This document shows positions 1 to 7,905 of a stretch of 64,000 nt of DNA, piece after piece. The notes below the pieces were generated by a model. The model was not told the DNA's origin. It worked only from the letters and a program-made list of their open reading frames with translations, and ran no database searches. Origin of the DNA: Flavobacterium sandaracinum (GTDB taxonomy: Bacteria > Bacteroidota > Bacteroidia > Flavobacteriales > Flavobacteriaceae); contig NZ_SMFN01000014.1 in the NCBI RefSeq assembly GCF_004349135.1, forward strand, positions 35,308 through 99,307, given 5' to 3'. Every line of letters begins with the position of its first letter. Within the stretch, counting starts at the first letter, position 1. The position numbers and the translations under genes were made by a program.

Positions 1-118
1 TCTTATAATCTATTCCTTTGATAGCTCTAGTGCTTCGCTGGCCGTCGTGTAAAAGCGTGTATTTTGCTTGTGTTGGTTTGATTGCAATTTTTAGCAATTC
101 TTTTAATGCGTTTTTCAT
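1..118 (-). CDS. partial hypothetical protein of the mobile element
   Basis: An ATG at 118 opens a leftward frame that stays open to the window edge, giving 39 N-terminal residues (start MKNALKELLKIAIKPTQAKY). I do not recognise the family. It lies downstream of the primase-like gene, on the same strand, separated by the large inverted repeat at 191-248, so it is probably cargo or a replication/mobilisation gene of the same element. Too little is visible to propose a function. The reading frame itself is the only evidence. Confidence 0.5.
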   Translation of the reverse strand, partial: MKNALKELLKIAIKPTQAKYTLLHDGQRSTRAIKGIDYK

Positions 119-276
119 TTTAATTATATTTAATTGATTAATATTTGTTGTCAATGGTTTAAGGTTTAAACCAGTTTAATTAAACCCTTTGCAAGTGGTT
201 TAGAGTGGTTTATACGCCTATATATAGGCGTAAACCTAAACCACTTGCTTCTAAAAATTATTTTATTTATTAAACC
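119..276. repeat. inverted-repeat region with GGTTTA repeats
   Basis: The left arm starts at 191 with GCAAGTGGTTTAG and is matched by CTAAACCACTTGC ending at 248. The inner arms (GTTTATACGCC / GGCGTAAAC) continue the pairing around TATATA, with a 4-base and a 2-base interruption. Several further copies of GGTTTA or TAAACC lie at 154-187. There is no T-run on either side, so a simple terminator is unlikely. The position next to a replication-type protein suggests an origin, a transfer site or a regulator array; this is inference. Confidence 0.6.
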
Positions 277-2319
277 TTATATTTCATCAGCAACGGCAAA
301 AACCCCTAATAAATAAGGCGAACGAGTACTGTTCCCTTTTATAAGCCAACCCCTATTTTTAGAATATGTTAAAAGCTCTTTGGCTCGGTTAGTACCTATG
401 CTAGTATTAAACATAGATTTATAGGCCAAACCTAACTGAATAACTAAATCAGTATAAGTAAAACTTTGGCCGTTGCTGAAAACTTCCTGCAGCAGTTCAT
501 ATTTTTTAACCTCCTCCAGGTCTGAAACGTCAAAACGGTTATTTTTGGTTTCTGTTCGCTGCTCAAAGTGTTCCGCCGCAATTGGCAGCCCAAAAACGTC
601 TATTTCAAAGGCGAACGGCTCGGCTTCTATATTTCTACATTGCAAAGCGGTTACGATTGAAATTTTCGGCTCTGTGTCGCTTTTTGCAACCTCCAAAACG
701 GTTTCCGCCTTATTGATTAACTCAGTACCAATGTGGCCACGTGCATTTGCATCGCTTTTGTTTTGGTGCAATACCGTTACAATATGAATATTGCGTTCCT
801 CCGTCCATTTTAGTAATTTGCTGGCTACATTGGTGGCCTGCTCCTCATCGTTTATACTGGTTACTAAATCCTTTATTCCGTCAATCACTACAAAACCAAT
901 TCTAGGATTGCTATAAATTTCCTCCTCAATAAATTTGAGACGTTCCGACGGTGTTAATGATCGTAAAAAATAGGCGTGTAGGTTCTTTGGTTCGGGTTGG
1001 TTAATTTGGTCGCAAATCCTTTTAATTGCAGCCTGCACGTGGTATTTGCCTTGTTCCGTGTCAAAATAAATAACCTCGTTTTGTTCAATCGGCAAATCAC
1101 TTGTAAAACGTTCCAACATTACGCAATCACTCAAAGCGGTACTAACTGCAATATTTATAAAAAATGATTTTTTCGCTTTAGCTTTTCCAATAACTAGGCT
1201 AAAATTTCCAAGAGTTCCCAAAATTGCGGGTTTGCCGTCGGTAACATTTAATAAACTCCACGCTATTTGAGGGGCTGGAATTTCCTCTGTTACGTCAATA
1301 CGGTATTTAAGGCGGTTAATTTCGTGCTCGCTGGCGAAATAGTCCGTGCTTTCTTTTATAATTTCCTCAATTGTTGCGTTGCGTAGCGGTTCAGCATCGT
1401 TCCAAGCCGTACGCATAGAATTAAATGCGTTCCCTGCTTTGGCTTCGCTATCGGTACCGTACATTGCAACAATCTTACTTTCTAAACGGTCATAGGCTTG
1501 TTGTTCATTCTCTAAATTATAACCTTTGTAAAGGCCTGCAATTCCCTTAACATTCGCAATTTGTGGGTGTCTTGCTCCGTCGTGGTTTTCAAGTTCAAAA
1601 CAAAGGCGGTCAACTGCATTGTTTGCATAGGCTTCAATTCGTATTTGAGTTGCAGCGTCATAATTTTTTAGCTCTCGTACTGGCTGCGGCTCGTTTATAA
1701 TTTCAATAGGTTCTATTAACTGAATAGCTAAGGGCGTTGCATCGGTATTAAAATGTAAATTAGCGTCATAACTCAAGAACATTGGCTGCGATAATTTAAA
1801 TTGTGCAACGTCTAAAAATGGGGCGTATTCAGTAGCTCCGATAGCGTCCAGCAAAGCCGCTGCATTTACTTTTAATGTATTGTAATGCTTATCTAAGTTT
1901 ATTACTTCACTTAGTAAAATGATCGCTTTTACTCCGTGTTGACTGCCCGAAATGAAACAAAGCAATACACTAGCATTTTTTACTAAAATTGCTTTTAGGG
2001 CTTCCGTTTGTTCCGTTGTTAGTTTGTCGAAGTCAAAGGCTGCAATATTACGATTGTAATGTAAAATACTTTTGTTTTCTCTATAACTAAACGTACCGTA
2101 AGGCGTAATAAAGGGCTGCAATAATTTTAATTTTTGCTTTTCTGCTGGATTATTACAAGCAATCATTTTTGCGGTTAATTCCTGCAGCGAAGCGCTAATA
2201 CTCACTACTTCATCAATCGAAATAGTTTTTTGCGATTTAACTGTTTTAATGCCTCCGATAAAAAGAGAAACTTTATTATCTTTGCTTTTTTGCGGGGTTT
2301 GGTTACTAGTACTAGCCAT
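277..2319 (-). CDS. VirE-N / RepA-like primase-helicase type protein of an integrated element
   Basis: The 680-aa protein has an N-terminal region (about residues 15-200) that resembles the BT4734/VirE-N domain found with primase-like proteins of Bacteroidota mobile elements. A RecA-fold ATPase of the AAA_25/RepA kind covers about 350-590. The ATP-loop motif reads IGKAKAKKSFF, lacking the glycine of a canonical GKS/T loop. The Walker-B-like strand is IGFVVIDGIKDL, followed by a TVLHQNK segment typical of RepA/RadA ATPases. A C-terminal wHTH-like segment may follow (about 610-680). It probably acts in replication of the element. It is the third gene of a leftward group after two small HTH genes, starting 6 bp after the second. 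The domain calls are by memory of the families, not by a search. Confidence 0.75.
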   Translation of the reverse strand: MASTSNQTPQKSKDNKVSLFIGGIKTVKSQKTISIDEVVSISASLQELTAKMIACNNPAEKQKLKLLQPFITPYGTFSYRENKSILHYNRNIAAFDFDKLTTEQTEALKAILVKNASVLLCFISGSQHGVKAIILLSEVINLDKHYNTLKVNAAALLDAIGATEYAPFLDVAQFKLSQPMFLSYDANLHFNTDATPLAIQLIEPIEIINEPQPVRELKNYDAATQIRIEAYANNAVDRLCFELENHDGARHPQIANVKGIAGLYKGYNLENEQQAYDRLESKIVAMYGTDSEAKAGNAFNSMRTAWNDAEPLRNATIEEIIKESTDYFASEHEINRLKYRIDVTEEIPAPQIAWSLLNVTDGKPAILGTLGNFSLVIGKAKAKKSFFINIAVSTALSDCVMLERFTSDLPIEQNEVIYFDTEQGKYHVQAAIKRICDQINQPEPKNLHAYFLRSLTPSERLKFIEEEIYSNPRIGFVVIDGIKDLVTSINDEEQATNVASKLLKWTEERNIHIVTVLHQNKSDANARGHIGTELINKAETVLEVAKSDTEPKISIVTALQCRNIEAEPFAFEIDVFGLPIAAEHFEQRTETKNNRFDVSDLEEVKKYELLQEVFSNGQSFTYTDLVIQLGLAYKSMFNTSIGTNRAKELLTYSKNRGWLIKGNSTRSPYLLGVFAVADEI

Positions 2320-2325
2320 TTCCCG

Positions 2326-2583
2326 TTATTTATTTATTCTAATTAAAGAACTCAAAACGTCCGAACGCTTAAACATAACACGGCTGCCAATTCCAAACGC
2401 TGGTATTGTTCCGTTTTTAGTGAATTTATCAAGGGTGTTTAAAGTAATGCCTAACAGTTCGCAAACTTCCTTTTTAGATAGTAGGGTTTCTGCTGGTTTT
2501 ACGTTGCTAACTGTTCCGAGAGCTTCAACAATCATTTCCTTTAGTTCAGCGGGGCTAATTTGGATTAAGATATTACTTTGCAT
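2326..2583 (-). CDS. small HTH (excisionase-like) DNA-binding protein
   Basis: This 85-aa protein has a C-terminal helix-turn-helix of the MerR/excisionase type (HTH_17): LSKKEVCELLGITLNTLDKF followed by a wing with GSRVMFKRSDV. The ATG at 2583 is preferred to an upstream start at 2661, because it lies inside the stop of the preceding HTH gene (11-bp overlap, ATGCAAAGTAA), which suggests translational coupling. In Bacteroidota elements such proteins stand before the replication gene and act as excision factors or regulators. The exact role is unknown. Confidence 0.75.
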   Translation of the reverse strand: MQSNILIQISPAELKEMIVEALGTVSNVKPAETLLSKKEVCELLGITLNTLDKFTKNGTIPAFGIGSRVMFKRSDVLSSLIRINK

Positions 2584-2755
2584 CTTTGGCCTCCTTTCTT
2601 GCTTTAAAGGCCTCGATTGCCTCGTTTGTAAAAACGTTGTGGCCATTGTCAAGAACGGCAAAGGGCTTAATTTTGTCTGATTTTACAAGTAAACAAACAT
2701 ACCTTGTTGAAAAGCCCAAATTTTCGGCAACTTTTCTAGTTGTTAATAACTTCAT
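2573..2755 (-). CDS. small HTH protein, MerR/excisionase-like
   Basis: A 60-aa protein made almost only of a helix-turn-helix: TTRKVAENLGFSTRYVCLLV, then a wing (FAVLDNGHNVFTNEAIEAF) as in HTH_17 proteins. It begins the leftward group HTH-HTH-primase and overlaps the next gene by 11 bp. It may be an excisionase partner of the recombinase at 3086-4264 or a repressor of its own promoter, where a short palindrome lies at 2898-2916. The two HTH proteins are only distantly similar to each other. Confidence 0.7.
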   Translation of the reverse strand: MKLLTTRKVAENLGFSTRYVCLLVKSDKIKPFAVLDNGHNVFTNEAIEAFKARKEAKDAK

Positions 2756-3085
2756 TGTAATTAGTTTTGAGAAACTAAAGGCAAATTTGGTCTTTCGAGT
2801 AGATTTTGTATTTTAAGAAGATAGCGACCTACTAACTCATTTTTTAATTTCGGTAATTTCGGTATTACTCTTATGCTTTAATCTCGGTTAAATATGTGTA
2901 AGGATTAGTTCCTTACTCTGAATACAAACATAAGAACGTTTTTAGACTTCTGAAAGAGAAAAAACAACTATTTATAAAGTTTTAAACAAATGATTTACAG
3001 GTATTTAAAGACTAATAAAAACCGTTAATAAATTTAATTTACGGTAACAATAAATTTAATTTTAGGCAAAAAAGCGAGCAAATGA
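2756..3085. other. 330-bp gap between recombinase and HTH genes
   Basis: No gene is seen. It contains a leftward TATGTTTG (minus strand, 2925-2932) that fits a Bacteroidota -7 element, the palindrome at 2898-2916, and a 14-bp direct repeat AATAAATTTAATTT at 3027-3040 and 3049-3062 (22-bp period) directly after the recombinase stop codon. The gap is therefore probably the control region of the HTH-primase genes. Confidence 0.5.
2898..2916. promoter_or_regulatory. candidate operator palindrome (GTAAGGA-N5-TCCTTAC)
   Basis: A perfect 7-bp inverted repeat with a 5-bp centre. It lies 8 bp downstream of the leftward -7-like TATGTTTG, hence about at the expected transcription start of the HTH-HTH-primase genes. 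Such a position fits a repressor site, possibly for one of the encoded HTH proteins. No good -33 element was found, so the promoter assignment is weak. Confidence 0.35.
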
Positions 3086-4264
3086 CTATTTAGGCAAAAG
3101 TGCCTTTTCGTATGCGTCCGCAATATCTTCATCAGTTAAACCGATATATTTTATTAGCTGGGTTTCTGTGGCGTGTTTTGTGATCGACATTATTAAAGAC
3201 GTTGGAATAATATTATAGTGATTACTCGCATAGCTCCTACGCATACAATGTGTAGAAATAGCCTCGTATTTTGGCACTTCTTTTAAAAACTCTATTCCGT
3301 TTTCTTTTACTCTTTTTAATACGGATGCGTTAAGACCTGCAAGATTGCAAAGAGTTTTTATATTTCGGTTTAGTGTAATTATATCGCATTGTTTCGGAAA
3401 CTCTTTTAATAATTCTATTGTTTCGGCCTGCAAAGGAATAACAACGGGCTTTTTAGTTTTTTGCTGGGTTAACCGCAAACGGCCGTTAGAAATATTTGAC
3501 GGCGTTATACTTAGTAAGTCATTAGCCCTTTGCCCTACTTCGCACCCAATTAAAAGCCATTTACGAGAGTTCTCTAAATGCTGGGGTAAATCTCTTAAAT
3601 CTTTGATAAGTTGTAATTCTGATCTATCGAGTTTTACAATTTCCCTTTTATCTCGTTTGATCGGCTTTTCGTTGTAGCCTCTCGAAATTGCAACCTCCAA
3701 ACCTCTTTCTTTGCTGCAATCGTTCAAAACCGTAATAATAAAACGGGTGTGTTGTATAGCGGTGTTTTTAGATAGCTTTTTTGTACCTATTAAATAGTTT
3801 TCAAAGGCTAACATAAAACTTTTGTTTACGGCCTTTATTTGCGGCCTGCTGGTGCCTATAAATTCAGTAAGCAAAGCAAACGCCCTATTGTATAAATCGA
3901 GGGTGTTTTTTGCAAGGTTCTTTTTTTGATCGATGTAATTCTCACAAGCTCCAAGAAATAAAAGTTTTTCATCAGCTTTAATTTTACCGTTCACAATATC
4001 AATAATACTTTTTAGCCATTCAGTAGTAACAATATTAGTAATAAGGTCATTTTCTACTAAATCGCAAATTTTACGCAATTTTGAATTTATATTTTTTTCG
4101 ATTGCATTGGATCCTTTTGTTAGCTGCTTTTCGGTACTCCAATTTTCAGTATCAATTTTTAAGCCCGTAGAGGCTCTAACAATATTATTGCGGCCATTTG
4201 TTACCCTACATTGTATTGTTTTATTATTGGTGTTCCCTCTTAGTTCAAAAGTGGTGGTTTTCAT
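3086..4264 (-). CDS. tyrosine recombinase / integrase
   Basis: The 392-aa protein has an N-terminal arm-binding region, a SAM-like core-binding domain (about 105-200; LFLGACENYIDQKKNLAKNT) and a C-terminal catalytic domain. Catalytic residues visible are Arg in GCEVGQRANDLL, His and Arg in STHCMRRSYAS, and the Tyr nucleophile near the end in LIKYIGLTDED; the second conserved His sits in ITKHATE rather than a GH motif. This matches the Bacteroidota integrases that carry ICEs, mobilisable elements and prophages. It lies at the edge of the element, facing inwards, with repeat-rich DNA between its start and the host SDR gene, so the attachment site is probably in 4265-4453. Confidence 0.9.
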   Translation of the reverse strand: MKTTTFELRGNTNNKTIQCRVTNGRNNIVRASTGLKIDTENWSTEKQLTKGSNAIEKNINSKLRKICDLVENDLITNIVTTEWLKSIIDIVNGKIKADEKLLFLGACENYIDQKKNLAKNTLDLYNRAFALLTEFIGTSRPQIKAVNKSFMLAFENYLIGTKKLSKNTAIQHTRFIITVLNDCSKERGLEVAISRGYNEKPIKRDKREIVKLDRSELQLIKDLRDLPQHLENSRKWLLIGCEVGQRANDLLSITPSNISNGRLRLTQQKTKKPVVIPLQAETIELLKEFPKQCDIITLNRNIKTLCNLAGLNASVLKRVKENGIEFLKEVPKYEAISTHCMRRSYASNHYNIIPTSLIMSITKHATETQLIKYIGLTDEDIADAYEKALLPK

Positions 4265-4453
4265 AGCTTATATTTTTCTAATACAAATATAAGGCTTTAA
4301 AAACTTGTGTACGCATTTGTGTATGCAGTTTTAAGTATTATTGCGTTTTAATGCGTTTTAGGGTGTTTTAAGTATTTTGCAAGATCCTTTATTTATAGGA
4401 CTTAACGCCTTATGTTCATTAGCATTAACACGTATTAGTACTTTAATGTGGTG
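4265..4453. repeat. candidate attachment region with short direct repeats
   Basis: Three nested direct repeats are visible: TTGTGTAYGCA at 4305-4315 and 4317-4327, GTTTTAAGTATT at 4328-4339 and 4365-4376, and TGCGTTTTA at 4342-4350 and 4352-4360. They sit between the integrase start and the stop codon of the host SDR gene. Clustered direct repeats are typical of integrase arm sites. No tRNA is present here. The other end of the element is outside the window, so the core att sequence cannot be defined. Confidence 0.45.
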
Positions 4454-5257
4454 TTACAATTTATAATGGTTCATCAGCATTTTTTCATATACTTTATCGG
4501 GTAAAATTCTCTTCAAAACAATGGAGAATTTTTGCATAAAAACGCCCACTTTATAATGAATTTCAGGTTCCCGAGTTTGTATAATATGATAAACTGCTTC
4601 CGCCATTTCATTAGGGTTACTACCGCTATCCACATGTTCATCCATTGTTTTCAATGTATTTCGGTATGGAGTTTCATACGCTGAACCTTTTATAACTGGA
4701 GCATGATATCGTCCTGACGCAATATTTGTTGCAAAATCTCCCGGAGCCACATTAGTTATATGGACACCAAATGATTTAACCTCCATACGCAATGCTTCTG
4801 TAATAAGTTCTAACGCACCTTTAGAAGCAGAATAAACACTTCGATACGGCAAGCCCATATATCCCGCAATCGAGGTAACATTGACAATCAAACCCGAGCT
4901 TTGCGCACGCATTTGGGGCAAAACTGCTTTCATCACTTCAATTGGACCAAAAAGATTGGTCTCAAAATTATTTTTGATTTCCTGCATCGGAATTTCTTCC
5001 AAAGGTCCCGTAATTCCAACACCAGCGTTATTAATAACAACATCTAATCTTCCGGAGATCGAAATCACTTTGGCAACAGCCGCATGAATCGAATCTGAAT
5101 CCCGAACATCCAAAGCCACTAGTGGAAAAACCGAATTCAAAATTCGATCCGGATTCCTGCTGGTTCCATACACAACAAAACCTTTGTGGTGCAAAAATTC
5201 GCCAATAGATTTTCCTATTCCTGAAGAACCTCCTGTAATTAGAACTACTTTATTCAT
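4454..5257 (-). CDS. short-chain dehydrogenase/reductase (SDR)
   Basis: A 267-aa classical SDR oxidoreductase with an NAD(P)-binding Rossmann fold. Visible are TGGSSGIG (residues 8-15), NNAG (76-79), the catalytic Ser129 in VTSI, and YSASK with Tyr142 and Lys146. The ATG at 5257 is chosen because it places the cofactor motif at the expected distance from the N terminus; a longer frame to 5377 would run into the SRP RNA. The substrate cannot be told from sequence. It lies downstream of the SRP RNA terminator, on the same strand, and forms the host border of the mobile element. Confidence 0.9.
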   Translation of the reverse strand: MNKVVLITGGSSGIGKSIGEFLHHKGFVVYGTSRNPDRILNSVFPLVALDVRDSDSIHAAVAKVISISGRLDVVINNAGVGITGPLEEIPMQEIKNNFETNLFGPIEVMKAVLPQMRAQSSGLIVNVTSIAGYMGLPYRSVYSASKGALELITEALRMEVKSFGVHITNVAPGDFATNIASGRYHAPVIKGSAYETPYRNTLKTMDEHVDSGSNPNEMAEAVYHIIQTREPEIHYKVGVFMQKFSIVLKRILPDKVYEKMLMNHYKL

Positions 5258-5371
5258 GGTTATTGCTGTTTGTGATACGAAAGGTCCAAAAATAAAAAAA
5301 TCCTCCCGAAGGAAGACTACTATTTGTGTATTTAGAAAAAGAATCTGAAATAAATACAGATTAAAAAAAAA

Positions 5372-5467
5372 TGGCAAGCGACCTACATCGCATCGCTCAA
5401 CCGCTTACCCTTGCTATGTTCCCATCCTGGGGGAGTCTGCAGGAGCTGATCGTGTAGGACTTGCCGG
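5372..5467 (-). ncRNA. ffs: signal recognition particle RNA (4.5S type)
   Basis: On the minus strand the ends GGCAAG and CTTGCC pair, and a long hairpin follows. The apex carries the universal SRP motif CAGG-AUG-GGAA-CAU-AGCA-AGG: a GGAA tetraloop plus the AGCA side, the binding site of Ffh. The molecule is about 95 nt, the size of the small bacterial type. It ends in a closing stem followed by a run of nine T (5363-5371), a built-in terminator, and it has a strong promoter at 5470-5499. It forms the RNA core of the particle that targets membrane proteins. Confidence 0.92.
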
Positions 5468-5469
5468 TG

Positions 5470-5499
5470 CAAATATACAATCTTTTTATATTTTTGCAA
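5470..5499 (-). promoter_or_regulatory. Bacteroidota-type promoter of the SRP RNA
   Basis: The minus strand reads TTG (5499-5497), 19 bp, then TATATTTG (5477-5470). This is an exact match to the TTG-N19-TAnnTTTG promoter of the housekeeping sigma factor in this phylum, and it places the start within a few bases of the 5' end of the SRP RNA. Confidence 0.8.
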
Positions 5500-5553
5500 G
5501 AGCTTTATACATTAAAAATAACGTTGTATATTCGGGTATTCAAAATCCAAACT

Positions 5554-6606
5554 ATGAGAAATTATAACTTCCTATCTATCATTTTATTAGGAATCACTTT
5601 AACCAATTGCAATCACACAAAAAAAGGAGAAAATACTTTATTCACCTTTGACAATTCTAAATTTAAGGAACAATATAAGCCACAAGAAGCGCTTTCTTTG
5701 GAAATTTTGAACCTAAAAGAACAAACTGTAGACAGTATTATTTATTTTGTAAATGATAAAAAAATAGCTTCGACAAAGGGCTTAGAAAAATTAACTTTAG
5801 AATTAAAAGACCAAAAACTAGGCTATCAAAACCTAAAAGCATTGGTGTATTATGGAGGAGAAAACTCAGAAGCTACCGCTAGAGTAGAACTGGTTTCTGA
5901 AATTCAACCTAAATTGTTAAAATATACTATTGTAAATACTTATCCACACGACATCGGAGCCTACACACAAGGTTTAGAATTTTATCGTGATACTTTATAC
6001 GAAGGAACTGGACAATATGGAAAATCTTATTTAAGAAAAACCGATTACAAAACAGGGAAAGTACACAAAGAAATTAAACTTGATTCTAAATACTTTGGTG
6101 AGGGAATCACAATTCTTAACAATAAAGTGTACCAACTGACTTGGAAAAATAATGAAGGGTACATTTACAATGCAGATACTTTCAAAAAAGAAAAAACGTT
6201 TACTTATTTCAAACCTATCGAAGGTTGGGGATTGACAAATGACGGAAAATATTTATATCAATCTGATGGAACTGAAAAAATTTGGATAATTGACCCAAGC
6301 ACATTTAAAGAAGTAGACTACTTGAACGTATACTCTTTTGAAACAAAAATTAAAGCAGTCAATGAACTCGAATGGATTGATGGGAAAATTTATGGGAATG
6401 TATACCAAAAAGATGCGATTGCTGTTATCAATCCTAAAAATGGAGCGGTCGAAGCAATTATAAATCTTGCAGATTTAAAGAAAAAAATAACTCAGTTACC
6501 TGATACAGATGTCCTAAACGGAATTGCCTATAACCCAAAAACAAAGACCATTTTTGTAACTGGTAAAAATTGGGATAAAATGTTTGAAATTAAAGTTTCA
6601 GAGTAA
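5554..6606 (+). CDS. glutaminyl-peptide cyclotransferase family lipoprotein
   Basis: The 350-aa protein starts at the ATG at 5554, which gives a lipoprotein signal with Cys19 (LLGITLTNCNH). An earlier in-frame start would overlap the SRP RNA promoter and is rejected. The C-terminal 250 residues match the glutamine cyclotransferase family, a beta-propeller fold: THDIG-like YPHDIGAYTQGLEFYRDTLYEGTGQYGKS, then GEGI, GWGLT and NELEWIDGKIYGNV. The family forms N-terminal pyroglutamate on exported peptides. The N-terminal 100 residues look like an Ig-like or beta domain. hutI follows after 11 bp on the same strand. Confidence 0.85.
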   Translation: MRNYNFLSIILLGITLTNCNHTKKGENTLFTFDNSKFKEQYKPQEALSLEILNLKEQTVDSIIYFVNDKKIASTKGLEKLTLELKDQKLGYQNLKALVYYGGENSEATARVELVSEIQPKLLKYTIVNTYPHDIGAYTQGLEFYRDTLYEGTGQYGKSYLRKTDYKTGKVHKEIKLDSKYFGEGITILNNKVYQLTWKNNEGYIYNADTFKKEKTFTYFKPIEGWGLTNDGKYLYQSDGTEKIWIIDPSTFKEVDYLNVYSFETKIKAVNELEWIDGKIYGNVYQKDAIAVINPKNGAVEAIINLADLKKKITQLPDTDVLNGIAYNPKTKTIFVTGKNWDKMFEIKVSE

Positions 6607-6617
6607 TTTTTCTTTAA

Positions 6618-7856
6618 ATGACTACATTAATTACCAATATCAAAGAATTGCTTCAAGTACGAGAAACTTCGATCGCTAAAGTTTCCGGTGCAGAAATGGC
6701 GATTCTTCCCACCATCAAAAATGCCTTTTTAGTACTTAAAGACAATTTAATTGCTGATTTTGGTTCAATGGATCAATTACCGAAAATTCACACGGACAAA
6801 ACAATTGATGCCACCGGAAAGATAGTTTTACCATCTTGGTGCGACAGTCACACACATATTGTGTATGCCGGCAACCGAGAGCAGGAATTTGTAGATCGAA
6901 TCAATGGTTTGACATACGAGGAAATCGCTAATCGTGGCGGTGGAATATTAAATTCCGCTAAAAAACTTAACGAAACTTCAGAAAAAGAACTGTACGACCA
7001 GTCTAAAGTTCGACTAGAAGAAGTGATGCGTTTAGGAACCGGAGCAGTAGAAATCAAATCGGGTTATGGCTTAACTGTTGAAGGAGAATTGAAAATGCTG
7101 CGCGTCATTCAACGCTTGGCTCAAAATTATCCTATTACGATAAAAGCAACTTTTCTTGGTGCTCATGCTTTTCCCTCAGAATTTAAAGAAAACCATCAAG
7201 GCTATATCGATCTTATCATCAACGAAATGCTGCCTGCAATAGCTGAAGAAAAGTTAGCGGAATTCATCGATGTATTTTGTGAAACCGGCTATTTTACTGT
7301 TGCCGAAACGCAACAAATCATGAAAGCTGGAATTAAATTTGGCTTAAAACCAAAGATTCATGTCAATCAGTTCAACTCTATTGGCGGAATTCAAGTTGGA
7401 ATAAAACAGGAAGCACTTTCTGTAGATCATCTAGAAGTAATGAAACCGGAAGATATTGAAGCGTTGAAAAATACTGAAACAATGCCTGTTGCATTACCTT
7501 CTTGCTCTTATTTTTTGAGTATTCCGTATACTCCAGCACGAGAAATGATCGCTGCTGGACTTCCTATGGCACTAGCAACAGATTATAATCCGGGTTCTAC
7601 CCCATCAGGAAATATGAATTTTGTGGTCGCCACTGCCTGTATCAAAATGAAAATGACGCCCGAAGAAGCATTTAACGCAGCTACAATAAACGGAGCGTAT
7701 GCGATGGGAATTTCTGATACGCATGGAAGTATTACTATCGGTAAAAAAGCAAATCTAATTATCACGAAACCTATTCCCTCCTATTATCAAATTCCTTATG
7801 CTTTTGGTAGCAATTTGATTGATACAGTATTGATTGAAGGTGAAATTTTTTCATAA
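6618..7856 (+). CDS. hutI: imidazolonepropionase
   Basis: HutI hydrolyses 4-imidazolone-5-propanoate to N-formimino-L-glutamate, the third step of histidine degradation. The 412-aa protein has the amidohydrolase metal motif CDSHTH (His78, His80), the substrate-binding GNREQEF region, KSGYGL, GAHAFP, the HVNQF metal site and LATDYNPGS with the conserved Asp. The length is normal for the family. It follows the cyclotransferase closely and is separated from hutG only by one convergent gene; hutH and hutU are not in the window. Confidence 0.95.
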   Translation: MTTLITNIKELLQVRETSIAKVSGAEMAILPTIKNAFLVLKDNLIADFGSMDQLPKIHTDKTIDATGKIVLPSWCDSHTHIVYAGNREQEFVDRINGLTYEEIANRGGGILNSAKKLNETSEKELYDQSKVRLEEVMRLGTGAVEIKSGYGLTVEGELKMLRVIQRLAQNYPITIKATFLGAHAFPSEFKENHQGYIDLIINEMLPAIAEEKLAEFIDVFCETGYFTVAETQQIMKAGIKFGLKPKIHVNQFNSIGGIQVGIKQEALSVDHLEVMKPEDIEALKNTETMPVALPSCSYFLSIPYTPAREMIAAGLPMALATDYNPGSTPSGNMNFVVATACIKMKMTPEEAFNAATINGAYAMGISDTHGSITIGKKANLIITKPIPSYYQIPYAFGSNLIDTVLIEGEIFS

Positions 7857-7857
7857 A

Positions 7858-7890
7858 AAAAAAGAGGAACAGTACGTTCCTCTTTTAAAT
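7858..7890. terminator. bidirectional terminator between hutI and the coiled-coil gene
   Basis: Stem AAAAGAGGAAC / GTTCCTCTTTT (7860-7870 with 7876-7886), 5-base loop, A-run before and T-rich sequence after. It lies between two convergent genes and can serve both. Confidence 0.8.
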
Positions 7891-7905
7891 ATTTTCTATT
7901 GGTGA

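Noticed and set aside
2249..2680. 143-aa plus-strand frame across the HTH genes
   Set aside because: Hydrophobic shadow frame opposite to two genes with clear HTH motifs and overlap.
3020..3065. CRISPR-like or iteron array after the integrase gene
   Set aside because: Only two copies of a low-complexity 14-bp AT repeat; recorded as a direct repeat only.
5258..5377. N-terminal extension of the SDR by 40 residues
   Set aside because: It runs through the SRP RNA terminator and into the RNA; the classical SDR start at 5257 is enough.
5461..5553. Upstream extension of the glutaminyl cyclotransferase gene
   Set aside because: It covers the SRP RNA promoter and would bury the lipoprotein signal peptide inside the protein.
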